Shown: positions 1 through 8,599 of the stretch, piece after piece
Numbering within the stretch: the first letter of the stretch is position 1
Layout of the letters: the number at the start of each line of letters is the position of its first letter
Assembly (NCBI RefSeq): GCF_024979255.1
Contig: NZ_JANLCN010000005.1
Coordinates: 186,001-250,000 of the forward strand
Direction: 5' to 3'
Origin: Herbiconiux moechotypicola
GTDB lineage: Bacteria > Actinomycetota > Actinomycetes > Actinomycetales > Microbacteriaceae
Length of the DNA: 64,000 bases
Position numbers and translations under genes: made by a program
Notes under the pieces: model-generated
Databases searched by the model: none
Seen by the model: only the letters and a program-made list of their open reading frames with translations
What the model was told of the DNA's origin: nothing

Positions 1-2
1 CG

Positions 3-410
3 CAGGACATGTTGCAGGCCGTGAAGATGGCCGCCCTGCTGCAGAAGGTGCACCACATCGACCCGTCGGTGATCGACGCCTCCACCGTGCTGCGCATGGC
101 CACGATCGACGGTGCCCGCGCCCTCGGGCTCGACCACCTGGTGGGCAGCCTCGAGCCCGGCAAGCGCGCCGACGTGGTGCTCTACCAGGACACCGTCGAC
201 GTGTCGGTGCTGCACGACCCCGAGGGGCAGCTCGTGTACGGGGCGTCTCCGCGCTCGGTGGCGGCGGTGTTCGTCGACGGGCGGATGCTCGTGAGCGACC
301 ACCGGTGCGTGTCGGTGGACGAGGCGGCGCAGATCGAGCGGTGCCGGCCGCTGGTGCGGCGCATCGCGCGGGCGTCGGCGCTCGCCGCGGAGGGGTGGTC
401 GCGGGCGTGA
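3..410 (+). CDS. Amidohydrolase, C-terminal part (5' end outside window)
   Basis: The reading frame is open from the first bases, so only the last ~135 residues are visible. They match the C-terminus of cytosine-deaminase/8-oxoguanine-deaminase-like amidohydrolases: the DMLQAVKMAALLQKV helix, a TIDGARALGL segment, and the closing beta-sandwich signature GSLEPGKRADVVLY followed by VFVDGRMLV. The metal-binding residues lie upstream of the window, so the substrate cannot be inferred. The stop overlaps the GTG start of the next gene (GTGA), so it is the first visible gene of a translationally coupled operon reaching 5179. A second amidohydrolase of the same general class lies at 20246. Confidence 0.85.
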   Translation, partial: QDMLQAVKMAALLQKVHHIDPSVIDASTVLRMATIDGARALGLDHLVGSLEPGKRADVVLYQDTVDVSVLHDPEGQLVYGASPRSVAAVFVDGRMLVSDHRCVSVDEAAQIERCRPLVRRIARASALAAEGWSRA

Positions 411-2101
411 GCGGGGCGGGTGCAGGTGCGGACGCGCGAACCGGACCGCAGCCGCGGGCGGCCGAGTCGGTCGCGGTGATCGGCGCCGGCCACAACGGTC
501 TCGTGTGCGCGCTGCTGCTCGCGCGCGCCGGCTTCGCCGTGACGCTCCTCGAGGCGGCAGACGAGGTGGGTGGTTGCGTGTGGACCGACACCGACTCGCG
601 CGGCCTCCGCCGCGAACGCGGCGCGATCGACCACGGCGGGGTGCACGCCCTGGCGGAGGATCTCGGCCTCGCCGAGCACGGCCTCCGCTTTCGCGAGCGC
701 GACACCCTGGCGGTGTTCCGCGTGGCGGGCGAGGACCGCCGCTTCGCCGTCTCCGCCGAGGAGACCGCGTCGGCGCTCGGCTCCGACGGACCCGCCTACC
801 TCGACCTCGCCGAGCGCGCGGCGAGCCTGTTCGGCATGATCGACCGCTTCCCCGAGCCGCCCACCCTCACACAGCTCGCGACGGTGCTCGCGCGCCTGCG
901 CGGGGGCGACGAGCTCTTCCGTTCGCTGCTCGCGCCCGCCCGCGCCGTGATCGAGCAGGCGGTCACCGATCCGCGCACGCGCGCGGCGCTCGAGCTCTAC
1001 GCCTCGCACAGCCAGATCCCGTCGTGGGCGCCGGGCTCCGGAGCGATGGCGATGATGCTGCCCTCCGGGCACGGGCACGCGGCCGTGCGTCCCGAAGGCG
1101 GTTCGGCGGCGCTGACCGGGTCGTTGCGCCGCGCCTTCGAGGCGGCGGGCGGCACGGTGCGCACGGGCGCCGCCGTGCGTGAGGTGCGGATGGCGGGCGC
1201 GGGCGGCGGGACCGGCGCGCATCCGATCGTCGTGCTCGACTCGGGCGAGAGCCTCGAGGCCGGCCGGGTGGTGTCGACCATCGGGGTGCCGCGCACCGCG
1301 GCGCTGCTCGAACGGGCGGGGTCCGCCCCCGCCGCGCTGCGGCTCGACGCCGCCAGCCAGCGATCGGGGCAGTTCAACGTCTCTGAGCTCACCGTGTCGA
1401 TCACGCGAGCGTCGTCGGCGCCGTTGCTCGACGACGACGCGATCCACTTCGTGCAGAGCGGTCTCGGCGACCTCCACCGCGGGTTCGGCGACCTCATCGC
1501 GGGCCGTCTGCCCGCGTCGCCGTGGGCGATGGTGGCCGACGTTCCGCAAGACGAGGGGGTCACCGGTTCGGCGGTCTGGCTGTCGTCGGTGGTGCCGATC
1601 GAGCGGGCCGACGGGCCGTGGACGAGCGAGCGCGAGCAGCAGGCGGGCGCCGCTGTGATCGAGGCGGTGTCGCGCCAGCTCGATCGCGATGTCGCGCCCG
1701 AGGGCTCCGAGGTGGTGGTGACCGGGCCGCTCGGCTGGGCCGAGCGCATCGGCGGCATCGGCAACCCGAACCACGTCGACCTCACGCTCGACCAGCTCTT
1801 CGGCTGGCGTCCGGCGAGCGGGCGCGGCGCCCGCACCGAGGCGCCGTGGCTCTATCTTGCGGGGGCGGGCGTGCATCCGGGCGGCGGACTGTCGGGGGCG
1901 TCGGGCCGGGCTGCGGCCGAGGCCGTGATCGCGGATGCGCGGGGCGGCGCGCGCGGGAACGGTGCGGGCGGGGTGCGGGGCGTTCTCGCCGGCGCGGCCG
2001 GCCGGGTGCGCTCGACGGTCTCCGGGGCGGCCGACGAAGCGGCGGGACTGGTGGCGGCGGCGCGCAGCTACCGCGCCATGAGGAAGGGGTCGAAGCGATG
2101 A
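407..2101 (+). CDS. FAD-dependent oxidoreductase, CrtI/phytoene-desaturase-like
   Basis: About 564 residues. An N-terminal dinucleotide fold VAVIGAGHNGLVCALLLA (about residues 22-40) with the VTLLEAADEVGG acidic-end strand binds FAD. The C-terminal LAGAGVHPGGGLSGASG motif is the second FAD contact typical of the phytoene-desaturase/amine-oxidase clan. The GTG at 407 was chosen because it gives a GTGA overlap with the upstream stop and places the Rossmann fold at the usual distance; the in-frame ATG at 305 would lie inside the amidohydrolase. The substrate is unknown. The last ~55 residues form an Ala/Gly/Arg-rich tail beyond the usual family end. It is coupled by ATGA to the next gene and probably acts on the same small molecule as its neighbours rather than in carotenoid synthesis. 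Confidence 0.85.
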   Translation: MSGAGAGADARTGPQPRAAESVAVIGAGHNGLVCALLLARAGFAVTLLEAADEVGGCVWTDTDSRGLRRERGAIDHGGVHALAEDLGLAEHGLRFRERDTLAVFRVAGEDRRFAVSAEETASALGSDGPAYLDLAERAASLFGMIDRFPEPPTLTQLATVLARLRGGDELFRSLLAPARAVIEQAVTDPRTRAALELYASHSQIPSWAPGSGAMAMMLPSGHGHAAVRPEGGSAALTGSLRRAFEAAGGTVRTGAAVREVRMAGAGGGTGAHPIVVLDSGESLEAGRVVSTIGVPRTAALLERAGSAPAALRLDAASQRSGQFNVSELTVSITRASSAPLLDDDAIHFVQSGLGDLHRGFGDLIAGRLPASPWAMVADVPQDEGVTGSAVWLSSVVPIERADGPWTSEREQQAGAAVIEAVSRQLDRDVAPEGSEVVVTGPLGWAERIGGIGNPNHVDLTLDQLFGWRPASGRGARTEAPWLYLAGAGVHPGGGLSGASGRAAAEAVIADARGGARGNGAGGVRGVLAGAAGRVRSTVSGAADEAAGLVAAARSYRAMRKGSKR

Positions 2102-3198
2102 CCGAGGAACTCGGCGAGTACGACGTGCTCGACATCCTGACCGGGTATCAACCGGCGGCGGCGCTGGCCACTGCGGTGCGGCTCGGTGTCTTCGATGCGG
2201 TGCTCGCGGGTGCGGGTGTGGCGGACGCCGATCCAGACGGGCGTGCGGGTGCCGCGAGTGCAGTCGCGGGCGTGGATTCCGGTGCCGGGGTGAGCGCGAA
2301 CGAGGTCGCGGAGCGCTGCGGCAGCGCGCCTGCGGCGACGCGCGCGCTGCTCGACGCGCTGGTGGGGCTCCGGCTCCTGGCCGCGGCCGACGGGCCGCCC
2401 GACGAGCGCAGCTACCTCCCCACGCCCATCGCCGCGCGACTGTCGCGGGGTGGCGACCTCGTCGATCTCGTGGGCAAGGAGTCCTACCTGGCGGGGGAGT
2501 GGCAGCAGCTCCACCGCGCAGTGCAGAGCGGAACCCCCACGATCGCGCCGTGGCGGGCCCGCGTGGCCGACGACCCGGAGACCGCCCGCAGCTTCCTTCG
2601 CGCGCTCGTGACGCTCGCCCGCCTCACCGGCCCCGACCTCGCGGCGCTGCCTGAACTCACGGCCACGATGCCGCCCGGCGCTCGGCCTCGGCACGTGGTC
2701 GACGTGGGGGGCGGCCTCGGCTCGTACGCCGTCCCGCTCGCAGGGGCCGGCGCCTCCGTCACACTCGTCGAGCTGCCCGCCGTCGCCGCCTGGGCCGCGG
2801 AGGACACCGCGGCCACGCCGGGCGTGACGGTGCTCGCGGCCGACGTGCTGGCCGACGGCGAACCCTCGCTCGGGGTGCCCGCCGGCACCGCCGACGCCGT
2901 GCTGGTCTCGCACCTGCTGCACGACCTCGACGACGCCGCAGCGGCACTGCTGCTCGCGCGGGCCCGGGCCGCGCTCGCCCCGAGCGGAGCGCTCGTGGTG
3001 CTCGAGATCCCGGGCGACGCCGCGGGCCTGCCCGGCGCCTTCGGTCCGCTGTTCGACCTCATGATGCAGATCGAGACCCCCGGCCGTGCCCGCCTGGCCC
3101 CCGAGCTCATCCGGATGCTCGAGGCCGCCGGCTTCGTCGCCGTGCGGTCGGCCGGGGTGCCCGCCCCGAACCTCGTGCTCGTCGGGGAGGCGCCGTGA
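2098..3198 (+). CDS. SAM-dependent O-methyltransferase-like protein
   Basis: About 366 residues with the plan of plant-type O-methyltransferases. An N-terminal winged-helix dimerisation region (about residues 8-125) precedes a class I SAM fold with motif I DVGGGLGSY at 202-210 and a later VSHLLHDLDD segment followed by a carboxy-terminal strand. A hydroxyl group on an aromatic or heteroaromatic acceptor is the family norm, and the N-terminal fold can also serve in non-methylating relatives. The start ATG at 2098 overlaps the upstream stop (ATGA) and the stop overlaps the next GTG. A loop at about residues 40-65 is rich in Ala, Gly, Asp and Val and looks like an expansion. The precise substrate cannot be read from the sequence. 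Confidence 0.8.
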   Translation: MTEELGEYDVLDILTGYQPAAALATAVRLGVFDAVLAGAGVADADPDGRAGAASAVAGVDSGAGVSANEVAERCGSAPAATRALLDALVGLRLLAAADGPPDERSYLPTPIAARLSRGGDLVDLVGKESYLAGEWQQLHRAVQSGTPTIAPWRARVADDPETARSFLRALVTLARLTGPDLAALPELTATMPPGARPRHVVDVGGGLGSYAVPLAGAGASVTLVELPAVAAWAAEDTAATPGVTVLAADVLADGEPSLGVPAGTADAVLVSHLLHDLDDAAAALLLARARAALAPSGALVVLEIPGDAAGLPGAFGPLFDLMMQIETPGRARLAPELIRMLEAAGFVAVRSAGVPAPNLVLVGEAP

Positions 3199-4175
3199 TC
3201 GACGAGGTGCTCACCGTCTCCGACGTCTACCGCAGCCTGCTCGAGCGGCTGAGCGCCGGCCGCTATGCCCCGGGCACGAAGCTGCCGTCGTGCCGGGCCC
3301 TCGCCGAGGAACTCGGTTCGAACCCGTCGACGGTCGACCGCGCTCTCAAACGTCTCGTCGAGGTGGGGCTGGTGCGCACCGTGCCGCGCCGCGGCAGCTT
3401 CGTGGTGCAGGCGGGCACCGCCGCGGTGCACTCCCGCGACGAGATCGCCGACGAGCTCGGGCGGGTGCTGGCGAAGGCCTGGCGCTCGGGCATCGTGCTC
3501 GACGACATCCGGCAGCTGGTGGCCCAGGCCGTCGGCCAGCTCGAGGAGTCGCCGAAGGTGGCCTTCGTGGAGTGCAACCGCCGCGACCTCGACCACATGC
3601 ACGCGCTCGTGCGCGAAGCCACCGGCATCGAGGTGCAGCCCGTGCTCATCGACGACGCCTGGGGGCGACGGCTCGACGAGGAGTTCGACGTGGTGACCAC
3701 GCCGATCTTCCACCTCGACGACCTCGGCGACATCGTCACCGGCTTCGACCGCGTGGTCGAGGTGAACTTCGTGGCCTCGCAGTCGGTCATGCGCCGACTC
3801 GTCGCCCTGCGGTCGGCCCCGCGGATGGTGGCTGCAGCTCCGACCGCGCGCGGGGTCTCGTGGATGACCGCGCTGGTGGGCCAGTACTACGCCGGCGCGA
3901 TCGAGCCGTTCCACATCGGGGTCGACGACCCCTCGCGGCTGGTGGGCGCCGACGTGGTCGTGATGAACAACGCCGCCCGGCTGCCCGACGGATGGGAGAC
4001 CCGGGTTCCCGAGATCGTCTCGGTGGAGTGGGAGCTCGACCCCCGCTTCGCCGGCACCTTCCGCGGGCGCATCGACGAGGTGCTCGCCGCCCGCGCGACG
4101 GCTGCCGCCGGCGCATCATCCGGGCCTGTACCCGCATCCGCTTCCCTCACCACCCTCGACCCTGGAGCACCATGA
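3195..4175 (+). CDS. GntR-family regulator with atypical effector domain
   Basis: About 326 residues from a GTG start overlapping the upstream stop. Residues ~8-75 are a GntR winged helix (YRSLLERLSAGRYAPGTKLPS, ELGSNPSTVDRALKRL, GLVRTVPRRGSFVV). The remaining ~240 residues do not look like UTRA, FCD or aminotransferase effector domains; the alternation of hydrophobic strands and helices (VAFVECNRRD, VQPVLIDDAW, FDVVTTPIFH, ADVVVMNNAA) suggests a periplasmic-binding-protein-like fold. Its position inside the operon, directly before a binding-protein-like gene, suggests that it senses the pathway substrate. No clear operator could be assigned in the visible sequence because the operon promoter lies upstream of the window. 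Confidence 0.8.
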   Translation: MIDEVLTVSDVYRSLLERLSAGRYAPGTKLPSCRALAEELGSNPSTVDRALKRLVEVGLVRTVPRRGSFVVQAGTAAVHSRDEIADELGRVLAKAWRSGIVLDDIRQLVAQAVGQLEESPKVAFVECNRRDLDHMHALVREATGIEVQPVLIDDAWGRRLDEEFDVVTTPIFHLDDLGDIVTGFDRVVEVNFVASQSVMRRLVALRSAPRMVAAAPTARGVSWMTALVGQYYAGAIEPFHIGVDDPSRLVGADVVVMNNAARLPDGWETRVPEIVSVEWELDPRFAGTFRGRIDEVLAARATAAAGASSGPVPASASLTTLDPGAP

Positions 4176-5179
4176 TGAGACTCACCCTCGGCCTCTCCGA
4201 CACCGACCGCGCCCGCCCGCTCGCCGACGGCTCGGTCGCGCTCGCCGCCGACGGCCTCGTGCTCGAGACCGAGGTCACGCTCATGCCCACGCAGGCCCTG
4301 TTCAACAAGCAGCTCGTGGAGCACACCTTCGACGTGTGCGAGTTCCCCGTCGGCACCTACGTGCGCACCCTCGAGCAGGAGGGGCAGCCCTACCTCGCGC
4401 TGCCCGTCTTCCCCTCGCGGCATTTCAGGCTCTCGTGCATCTTCGTGAACGCCGACGCGGGCATCCGCACGCCGGCCGATCTCGCCGGCCGCCGTGTGGG
4501 CATCCCGGTGTTCGACATGGCGGCCGCGGTGTGGCTGCGCGGCATCCTCGAGGAGCACTACGGACTGCCGCGCACCGCGCCCACCTACGTGTCGGGCGGG
4601 CTGGAGGCCGCGCGGTCGGGCGACGAGCATCCGCAGTTCTACCCGCCGCGCTTCACGGTGGAGCACCGCAGCGACAAGAGCCTCGCGCAGCTGCTCGCCG
4701 AGGGCGAGATCGACGCGCTCTACACGGCCCGGGCGCCCAGCACCTGGCCGTCGTCGCGGGTGGTGCGGCTGTTCGACGGCGACGCGTACTCGTCAGCACA
4801 GGCGGAGGAGCTCTCCTACTTCAAGGAGACCGGCATCTTTCCGCCCATGCACCTGGTGGCCATCAAGCGGTCGCTGGCCGACGCGCATCCGGAGCTCGTG
4901 CCCGCCGTGTACCGGGCGTTCACCGCGGCTCAGGATGCGGCACGGGCCGCGCTCTACGACTCGACGGCGCTGTCGACGCTGCTGCCGTGGCAGCTGGAGT
5001 CGCTGCTCGAGGCCGAGCGCCAGCTGGGTGACGACTACTGGGCCTCGGGGTTCGCGGCGAACCGGGGGATGCTCGAGGTGCTGCTGCGCTACCTGGCCGA
5101 CGACGGGCTGGTGTCGGACGCCCACACGGCGGAGTCGCTGTTCGCGGGGCCCGGGTCGGAGTTCGTGCTCGGGACCTGA
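4172..5179 (+). CDS. 4,5-dihydroxyphthalate decarboxylase-like / PBP-fold protein
   Basis: About 335 residues without a signal peptide, starting MMRLTLGLSDTDRARPLADG, which matches the start of the Pht5-type family (MKLTLAC.DYDRT..L.DG). That family has a periplasmic-binding-protein fold. Further family-like segments are FDVCEFPVGTYV, LPVFPSRHFRLSCIFVN, AGIRTPADLAGRRVGIP and the late PVYRAFTAAQDAARAALYDS region. Members include real decarboxylases and cytosolic or exported ligand binders, so the catalytic role here is uncertain. The start was taken at the first ATG of ATGATG, overlapping the regulator stop; a GGAG lies about 6 nt upstream. It is the last gene of the operon, and its 3' end overlaps the convergent ROK gene by 91 bp. 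Confidence 0.75.
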   Translation: MMRLTLGLSDTDRARPLADGSVALAADGLVLETEVTLMPTQALFNKQLVEHTFDVCEFPVGTYVRTLEQEGQPYLALPVFPSRHFRLSCIFVNADAGIRTPADLAGRRVGIPVFDMAAAVWLRGILEEHYGLPRTAPTYVSGGLEAARSGDEHPQFYPPRFTVEHRSDKSLAQLLAEGEIDALYTARAPSTWPSSRVVRLFDGDAYSSAQAEELSYFKETGIFPPMHLVAIKRSLADAHPELVPAVYRAFTAAQDAARAALYDSTALSTLLPWQLESLLEAERQLGDDYWASGFAANRGMLEVLLRYLADDGLVSDAHTAESLFAGPGSEFVLGT

Positions 5180-6399
5180 AGGGTGGGCCCGCTCTTCGCC
5201 ACCCCGGCGGGGTCGGCCAGGAGCGGGGCGAAGGCGAGCTCGGCGGCTCCGACGAGGAGCAGCCTCGAACGCAGTTGCGCGCGGGTGATGGTGAGGTCGT
5301 CGGCCAGCGGGGCGAAGGCCCCGGCGCGCACGCGGTCGAGCAGGGTATCGGCGCCGCCCGCGATGAGGGAGCCGAGAAAGCCGCCGAGCACGATGCGTTC
5401 GGGCTCGAACACGCTCACGTAGTCGGAGAGTACCGAGCTCAACACGTCGAGCTGGCGCTCGACCTCGTGGCGGACGGACGGGTCGGTGGCGTGGCCAGTC
5501 AGTGCGGCGTCGAGCTCGTCGAGGTCGATCGAGGTGCGGCCGAGCACGGCGAGCAGGCGGTCGAGCGACACCTCGGTCTCGAGGCATCCGGTGCGGCCGC
5601 AGTGGCACACGATCGTGGCGCCGGGAGCCCGGGTGTGGCCGAGTTCGGCGCCGAAGCCGCGGGCGCCGCGGAGGGGGAGGCCGCCCACGAGCACGCCGCC
5701 GCCGATGCCGCCGCTGGAGCCGTTGAGATAGACGAGGTCGCGCACGCCGCGGGCGGCGCCGTAGAGGCTCTCGGCGATCGCGCCGGCGTGGGCGTCGTTG
5801 GTGACCGCGACGGGGAGGCCGAGCGCTGCTCCTAGGGGCGCGGCCACGGGCGCGTCGCGCCAGCCGAGGTGGGGGGCCATGGTCACGACGCCGCTCTCGG
5901 TGCGCACGAGGCCGGGCACCGCGACGCCGACGCCGACGATGCGCACCGGGGTGGTTGCGATGGCGGTCGCGGTCCAGTCGGCGATCACACGTTCGACGAG
6001 GGCGACCGTCTCCGCGACCGTGGGGACGGTCGCGGTCTCCACGCGCATCCGTCGGTGCACGGTGCCGCCGAGACCGACCAGGCCGATGGTGACGGCGTCG
6101 GTGTCGGGGTTGACGGCGATCACGCCGACCGAGGGGTCGGGGTGCACGTGTGGGCTGGGGCGGCCGACGCCCGCGTGGGCGGTGGCGGCGGTCTCGTAGG
6201 CCAGGCCGAGGTCGACGAGTTCGCCGACCAGGGCCGAGATGGTGGAGCGGTTGAGGCCGAGTCGGCGGGTGAGGTGGGCGCGGGTGTGGTCGCCGTCGTG
6301 GTGGAGCGTGGTGAGCACGGCGGAGAGGTTGTGGCGGCGCGTCTGGTCGTTGCCGGTGCCGAGGCCGTGCGGGGCTCGCGGAGCGGGGCCGGGGGTCAT
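5089..6399 (-). CDS. ROK-family transcriptional repressor (XylR-like)
   Basis: About 436 residues. The N-terminus carries a winged helix ([37 protein letters not shown]) and the rest is an ATPase-like ROK domain with the family zinc motif ([10 protein letters not shown]) and [18 protein letters not shown]. The start was set at the ATG at 6399, which has AGGAG 5 nt upstream; the longer frame to 6450 runs through the operator and lacks a ribosome site. It is divergent from xylA, which is the standard arrangement for a xylose-responsive repressor. The last ~30 residues overlap the end of the convergent gene at 5179. Confidence 0.9.
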   Translation of the reverse strand: MTPGPAPRAPHGLGTGNDQTRRHNLSAVLTTLHHDGDHTRAHLTRRLGLNRSTISALVGELVDLGLAYETAATAHAGVGRPSPHVHPDPSVGVIAVNPDTDAVTIGLVGLGGTVHRRMRVETATVPTVAETVALVERVIADWTATAIATTPVRIVGVGVAVPGLVRTESGVVTMAPHLGWRDAPVAAPLGAALGLPVAVTNDAHAGAIAESLYGAARGVRDLVYLNGSSGGIGGGVLVGGLPLRGARGFGAELGHTRAPGATIVCHCGRTGCLETEVSLDRLLAVLGRTSIDLDELDAALTGHATDPSVRHEVERQLDVLSSVLSDYVSVFEPERIVLGGFLGSLIAGGADTLLDRVRAGAFAPLADDLTITRAQLRSRLLLVGAAELAFAPLLADPAGVAKSGPTLQVPSTNSDPGPANSDSAVWASDTSPSSAR

Positions 6400-6416
6400 C
6401 GCCGCTCCTCTCGCGC

Positions 6417-6441
6417 CATTTGTCCATTCTACGAACAAATG
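6417..6441. promoter_or_regulatory. Palindromic operator between ROK regulator and xylA
   Basis: Perfect inverted repeat CATTTGT (6417-6423) and ACAAATG (6435-6441) separated by 11 bp, lying 18 bp upstream of the ROK start and about 100 bp upstream of xylA. Its size and AT-richness in a GC-rich setting fit a ROK repressor site. Autoregulation plus control of xylA is inferred from position. Confidence 0.65.
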
Positions 6442-6539
6442 TGGGCGCATCCGTTGACGCCCCGGGTCGCGGCGAATATGTTGTAGCCGACACCTTTTTC
6501 ACCCGGACTCTCACCGACGACGTTGACTGGAGCACGACC

Positions 6540-7730
6540 ATGGCGCCCATCCCCACCCGAGCCGACAAGTTCTCGTTCGGCCTCTGGACCATCGGCTACA
6601 ACGGGGCCGACCCCTTCGGTGGCCCCACCCGTGCGCCGCTCGACGTGGTGCACGCGGTCGAGAAGCTCGCCGAGCTCGGCGCCTACGGCCTCACCTTCCA
6701 CGACGACGACCTGTTCGCCTTCGGCTCCAGCGACGCCGAGCGGCAGACCCAGATCGACCGACTCAAGGGCGCACTCGCCGACACCGGCATCATCGTGCCG
6801 ATGGTCACGACGAACCTGTTCTCGGCCCCCGTGTTCAAAGACGGCGGGTTCACCTCGAACGACCGCGCGGTGCGGCGGTTCGCGCTGCGGAAGGTGCTGC
6901 GCAACATCGATCTCGCCGCCGAGCTCGGCGCGAAGACCTTCGTGATGTGGGGCGGGCGCGAGGGGGCCGAGTACGACGCGGCGAAAGACATCCGGGCGGC
7001 GCTCGAGCGGTACCGCGAGGCGGTGAACCTGCTCGGGGACTACGTGACCGACAAGGGCTACGACATCCGCTTCGCGATCGAGCCGAAGCCGAACGAGCCA
7101 CGGGGCGACATCCTGCTGCCGACCGTCGGGCACGCGCTGGCCTTCATCGAGTCGCTCGAGCGGCCGGAGCTCGTGGGCGTGAACCCCGAGGTCGGGCACG
7201 AGCAGATGGCCGGGCTCAACTTCGCCGCGGGCATCGCTCAGGCGCTCTACCAGGGCAAGCTCTACCACATCGATCTCAACGGGCAGCGGGGCATCAAGTA
7301 CGACCAAGACCTCGTGTTCGGGCACGGCGACCTGCAGAACGCCTTCGCGCTGGTCGACCTGCTCGAGAACGGCGGCCCGGCCGGCGGGCCCGCCTACGAC
7401 GGGCCGCGGCACTTCGACTACAAGCCGTCGCGCACCGAGGGCCCGGAGGGCGTGTGGGAGTCGGCGGCGGCGAACATGCGCACCTACCTGCTGCTCAAGG
7501 AGCGGGCGGCGGCGTTCCGCGCCGACCCCGAGGTGCAAGAGGCGCTGGCGGCGTCGCGCGTGCCCGAGCTGTCGGTGCCGACGCTCGGCTCCGGAGAGGG
7601 CTACGCCGAGCTGCTCGCCGACCCGACCGCGTTCGAGGAGTTCGACGCCGGCGCCTACTTCGACGGCAAGGGCTTCGGCTTCGTGCGCCTGCAGCAGCTC
7701 GCCCTCGAGCACCTCCTCGGCGCCCGGTAG
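6540..7730 (+). CDS. xylA: Xylose isomerase
   Basis: 396 residues, the normal length of actinobacterial xylose isomerase, which interconverts D-xylose and D-xylulose (and D-glucose and D-fructose) in the cytosol. Every key residue sits at the number known for the Streptomyces enzymes: His54 and Asp57 for ring opening, Lys183, and metal ligands Glu181, Glu217, His220, Asp245, Asp255, Asp257 and Asp287. The ATG at 6540 is preceded by a GGAG at a suitable distance. A candidate promoter is TTGACG at 6454-6459 and TATGTT at 6477-6482 (17 bp spacer), downstream of the palindromic operator. No xylulose kinase or xylose transporter gene is nearby, so the rest of the pathway must be elsewhere. Confidence 0.97.
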   Translation: MAPIPTRADKFSFGLWTIGYNGADPFGGPTRAPLDVVHAVEKLAELGAYGLTFHDDDLFAFGSSDAERQTQIDRLKGALADTGIIVPMVTTNLFSAPVFKDGGFTSNDRAVRRFALRKVLRNIDLAAELGAKTFVMWGGREGAEYDAAKDIRAALERYREAVNLLGDYVTDKGYDIRFAIEPKPNEPRGDILLPTVGHALAFIESLERPELVGVNPEVGHEQMAGLNFAAGIAQALYQGKLYHIDLNGQRGIKYDQDLVFGHGDLQNAFALVDLLENGGPAGGPAYDGPRHFDYKPSRTEGPEGVWESAAANMRTYLLLKERAAAFRADPEVQEALAASRVPELSVPTLGSGEGYAELLADPTAFEEFDAGAYFDGKGFGFVRLQQLALEHLLGAR

Positions 7731-7758
7731 GCGTCAGCCGCCCCGCCGCCCCGCGCAG

Positions 7759-7823
7759 TTCTGCATAAGAATCCGGGGGTGCAAGCGCTGAGAGAGGTTG
7801 CACCCCCGGATTCTTATGCAGAA
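7759..7823. repeat. 26-bp perfect inverted repeat (hairpin element)
   Basis: Two perfect 26-bp arms (7759-7784 and 7798-7823, outer end TTCTGCATAAGAATCC) flank a 13-bp loop. It lies between the convergent ends of xylA (stop 7730) and the cyclodeaminase-like gene (stop 7814-7816), so it can serve both as a bidirectional terminator. There is no T-run. The right arm supplies the last codons and the TAA stop of the minus-strand gene. A perfect stem of this length with an AT-rich outer half resembles a dispersed palindromic element more than an ordinary terminator. Confidence 0.85.
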
Positions 7824-8599
7824 GTGTGGCCGCCCCCGGAGGCGTCCGTCGTCAGGGCGGCGTCCATCGCGGCCAGGGTGTCGCGGAGCGCGGAAAGGTC
7901 TGCGTCGGCCGCGGTGGCCGCGGTGGCGGGCGGGGCGGCCTCGTAGAGGGCGAGGTCGGCGGAGAGGTTGGTGCGGGCGCCCGTCAGGGCGGCCCGCAGG
8001 GCGGCGTGTGCGACGGCGACGTCGGCGGCCACGGCGGGATTGCCCTCGCGGGAGAGCCAGTCGAGATCAGGCAGGAGCGCGAGTGCCGCCCCTCCAAGCG
8101 CGGCCGACGAGCGTGCGCCACCCAGGGCCGCCACCCTCACGGCGGCGTGGTGGTGGTCGGTTCCGGGCGGAAGCGCGAACGCCGAGCTGAACGCCCCCGA
8201 TGCCTCCGCGTCGGAGTCGGCCAACTGCAACGCCTTCTCACGCAACGCCGCGACCCGCTCAGCGACTGCCCGCCTAGCGGCCTCCCATCCGCCGTGTCGG
8301 CCGCCCGCCCCCTGGTCGGCGCCGATGGTCGTGCTCTGCTCGCCGCCGCTGATCGCGCCGTCGCCGCAGCCGCTGGAGGCACCTTCGTCCCCGTCGGTGG
8401 CTGCACCGTCGTCCCCGCCGACGGGTGCGCCCTCGAACTTCGCGGGCGCACTGTATCCCGCCACCATTCCCGCGAGCGATGCCGCGAACGCCAGCATCAC
8501 GGCGGACGCCGCACCTCCTCCGGGATCCCCGTGAGGCTCCGACAGCGTCCGAACCCACGCCGCCACGCTCGCGGTCTCCACCCGCGCCGCAGTGCTCAC
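7814..8599 (-). CDS. Cyclodeaminase/cyclohydrolase-family (FTCD_C-like) protein
   Basis: About 261 residues from a GTG start that overlaps the upstream stop (GTGA); AGGAGG lies 13 nt upstream. The first ~40 residues carry the family hallmark (WVRTLSEPHGDPGGGAASA followed by an Ala/Met-rich helix), as in formimidoyltransferase-cyclodeaminase C-domains and methenyl-THF cyclohydrolase FchA. A roughly 50-residue Gly/Asp/Ser-rich low-complexity insert (about residues 50-95) follows before the helical bundle resumes (AVAERVAALREKALQLAD). A folate-linked deaminase or cyclohydrolase activity is the family expectation only. It is the last gene of a four-gene minus-strand cluster, and its C-terminal TSA and stop codon come from the hairpin repeat. 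Confidence 0.75.
   Translation of the reverse strand: MSTAARVETASVAAWVRTLSEPHGDPGGGAASAVMLAFAASLAGMVAGYSAPAKFEGAPVGGDDGAATDGDEGASSGCGDGAISGGEQSTTIGADQGAGGRHGGWEAARRAVAERVAALREKALQLADSDAEASGAFSSAFALPPGTDHHHAAVRVAALGGARSSAALGGAALALLPDLDWLSREGNPAVAADVAVAHAALRAALTGARTNLSADLALYEAAPPATAATAADADLSALRDTLAAMDAALTTDASGGGHTSA

Noticed and set aside
182-1876. Long minus-strand open frame of 564 codons opposite the first FAD oxidoreductase
   Set aside because: Its translation is Arg/His/Gly-rich with no fold or motif; it is a high-G+C shadow of the gene on the other strand.
4793-6592. Minus-strand open frame of 599 codons across the ROK gene and the binding-like gene
   Set aside because: Arg/Pro-rich shadow in a different frame from the clearly recognisable ROK repressor; no ribosome site or motif.
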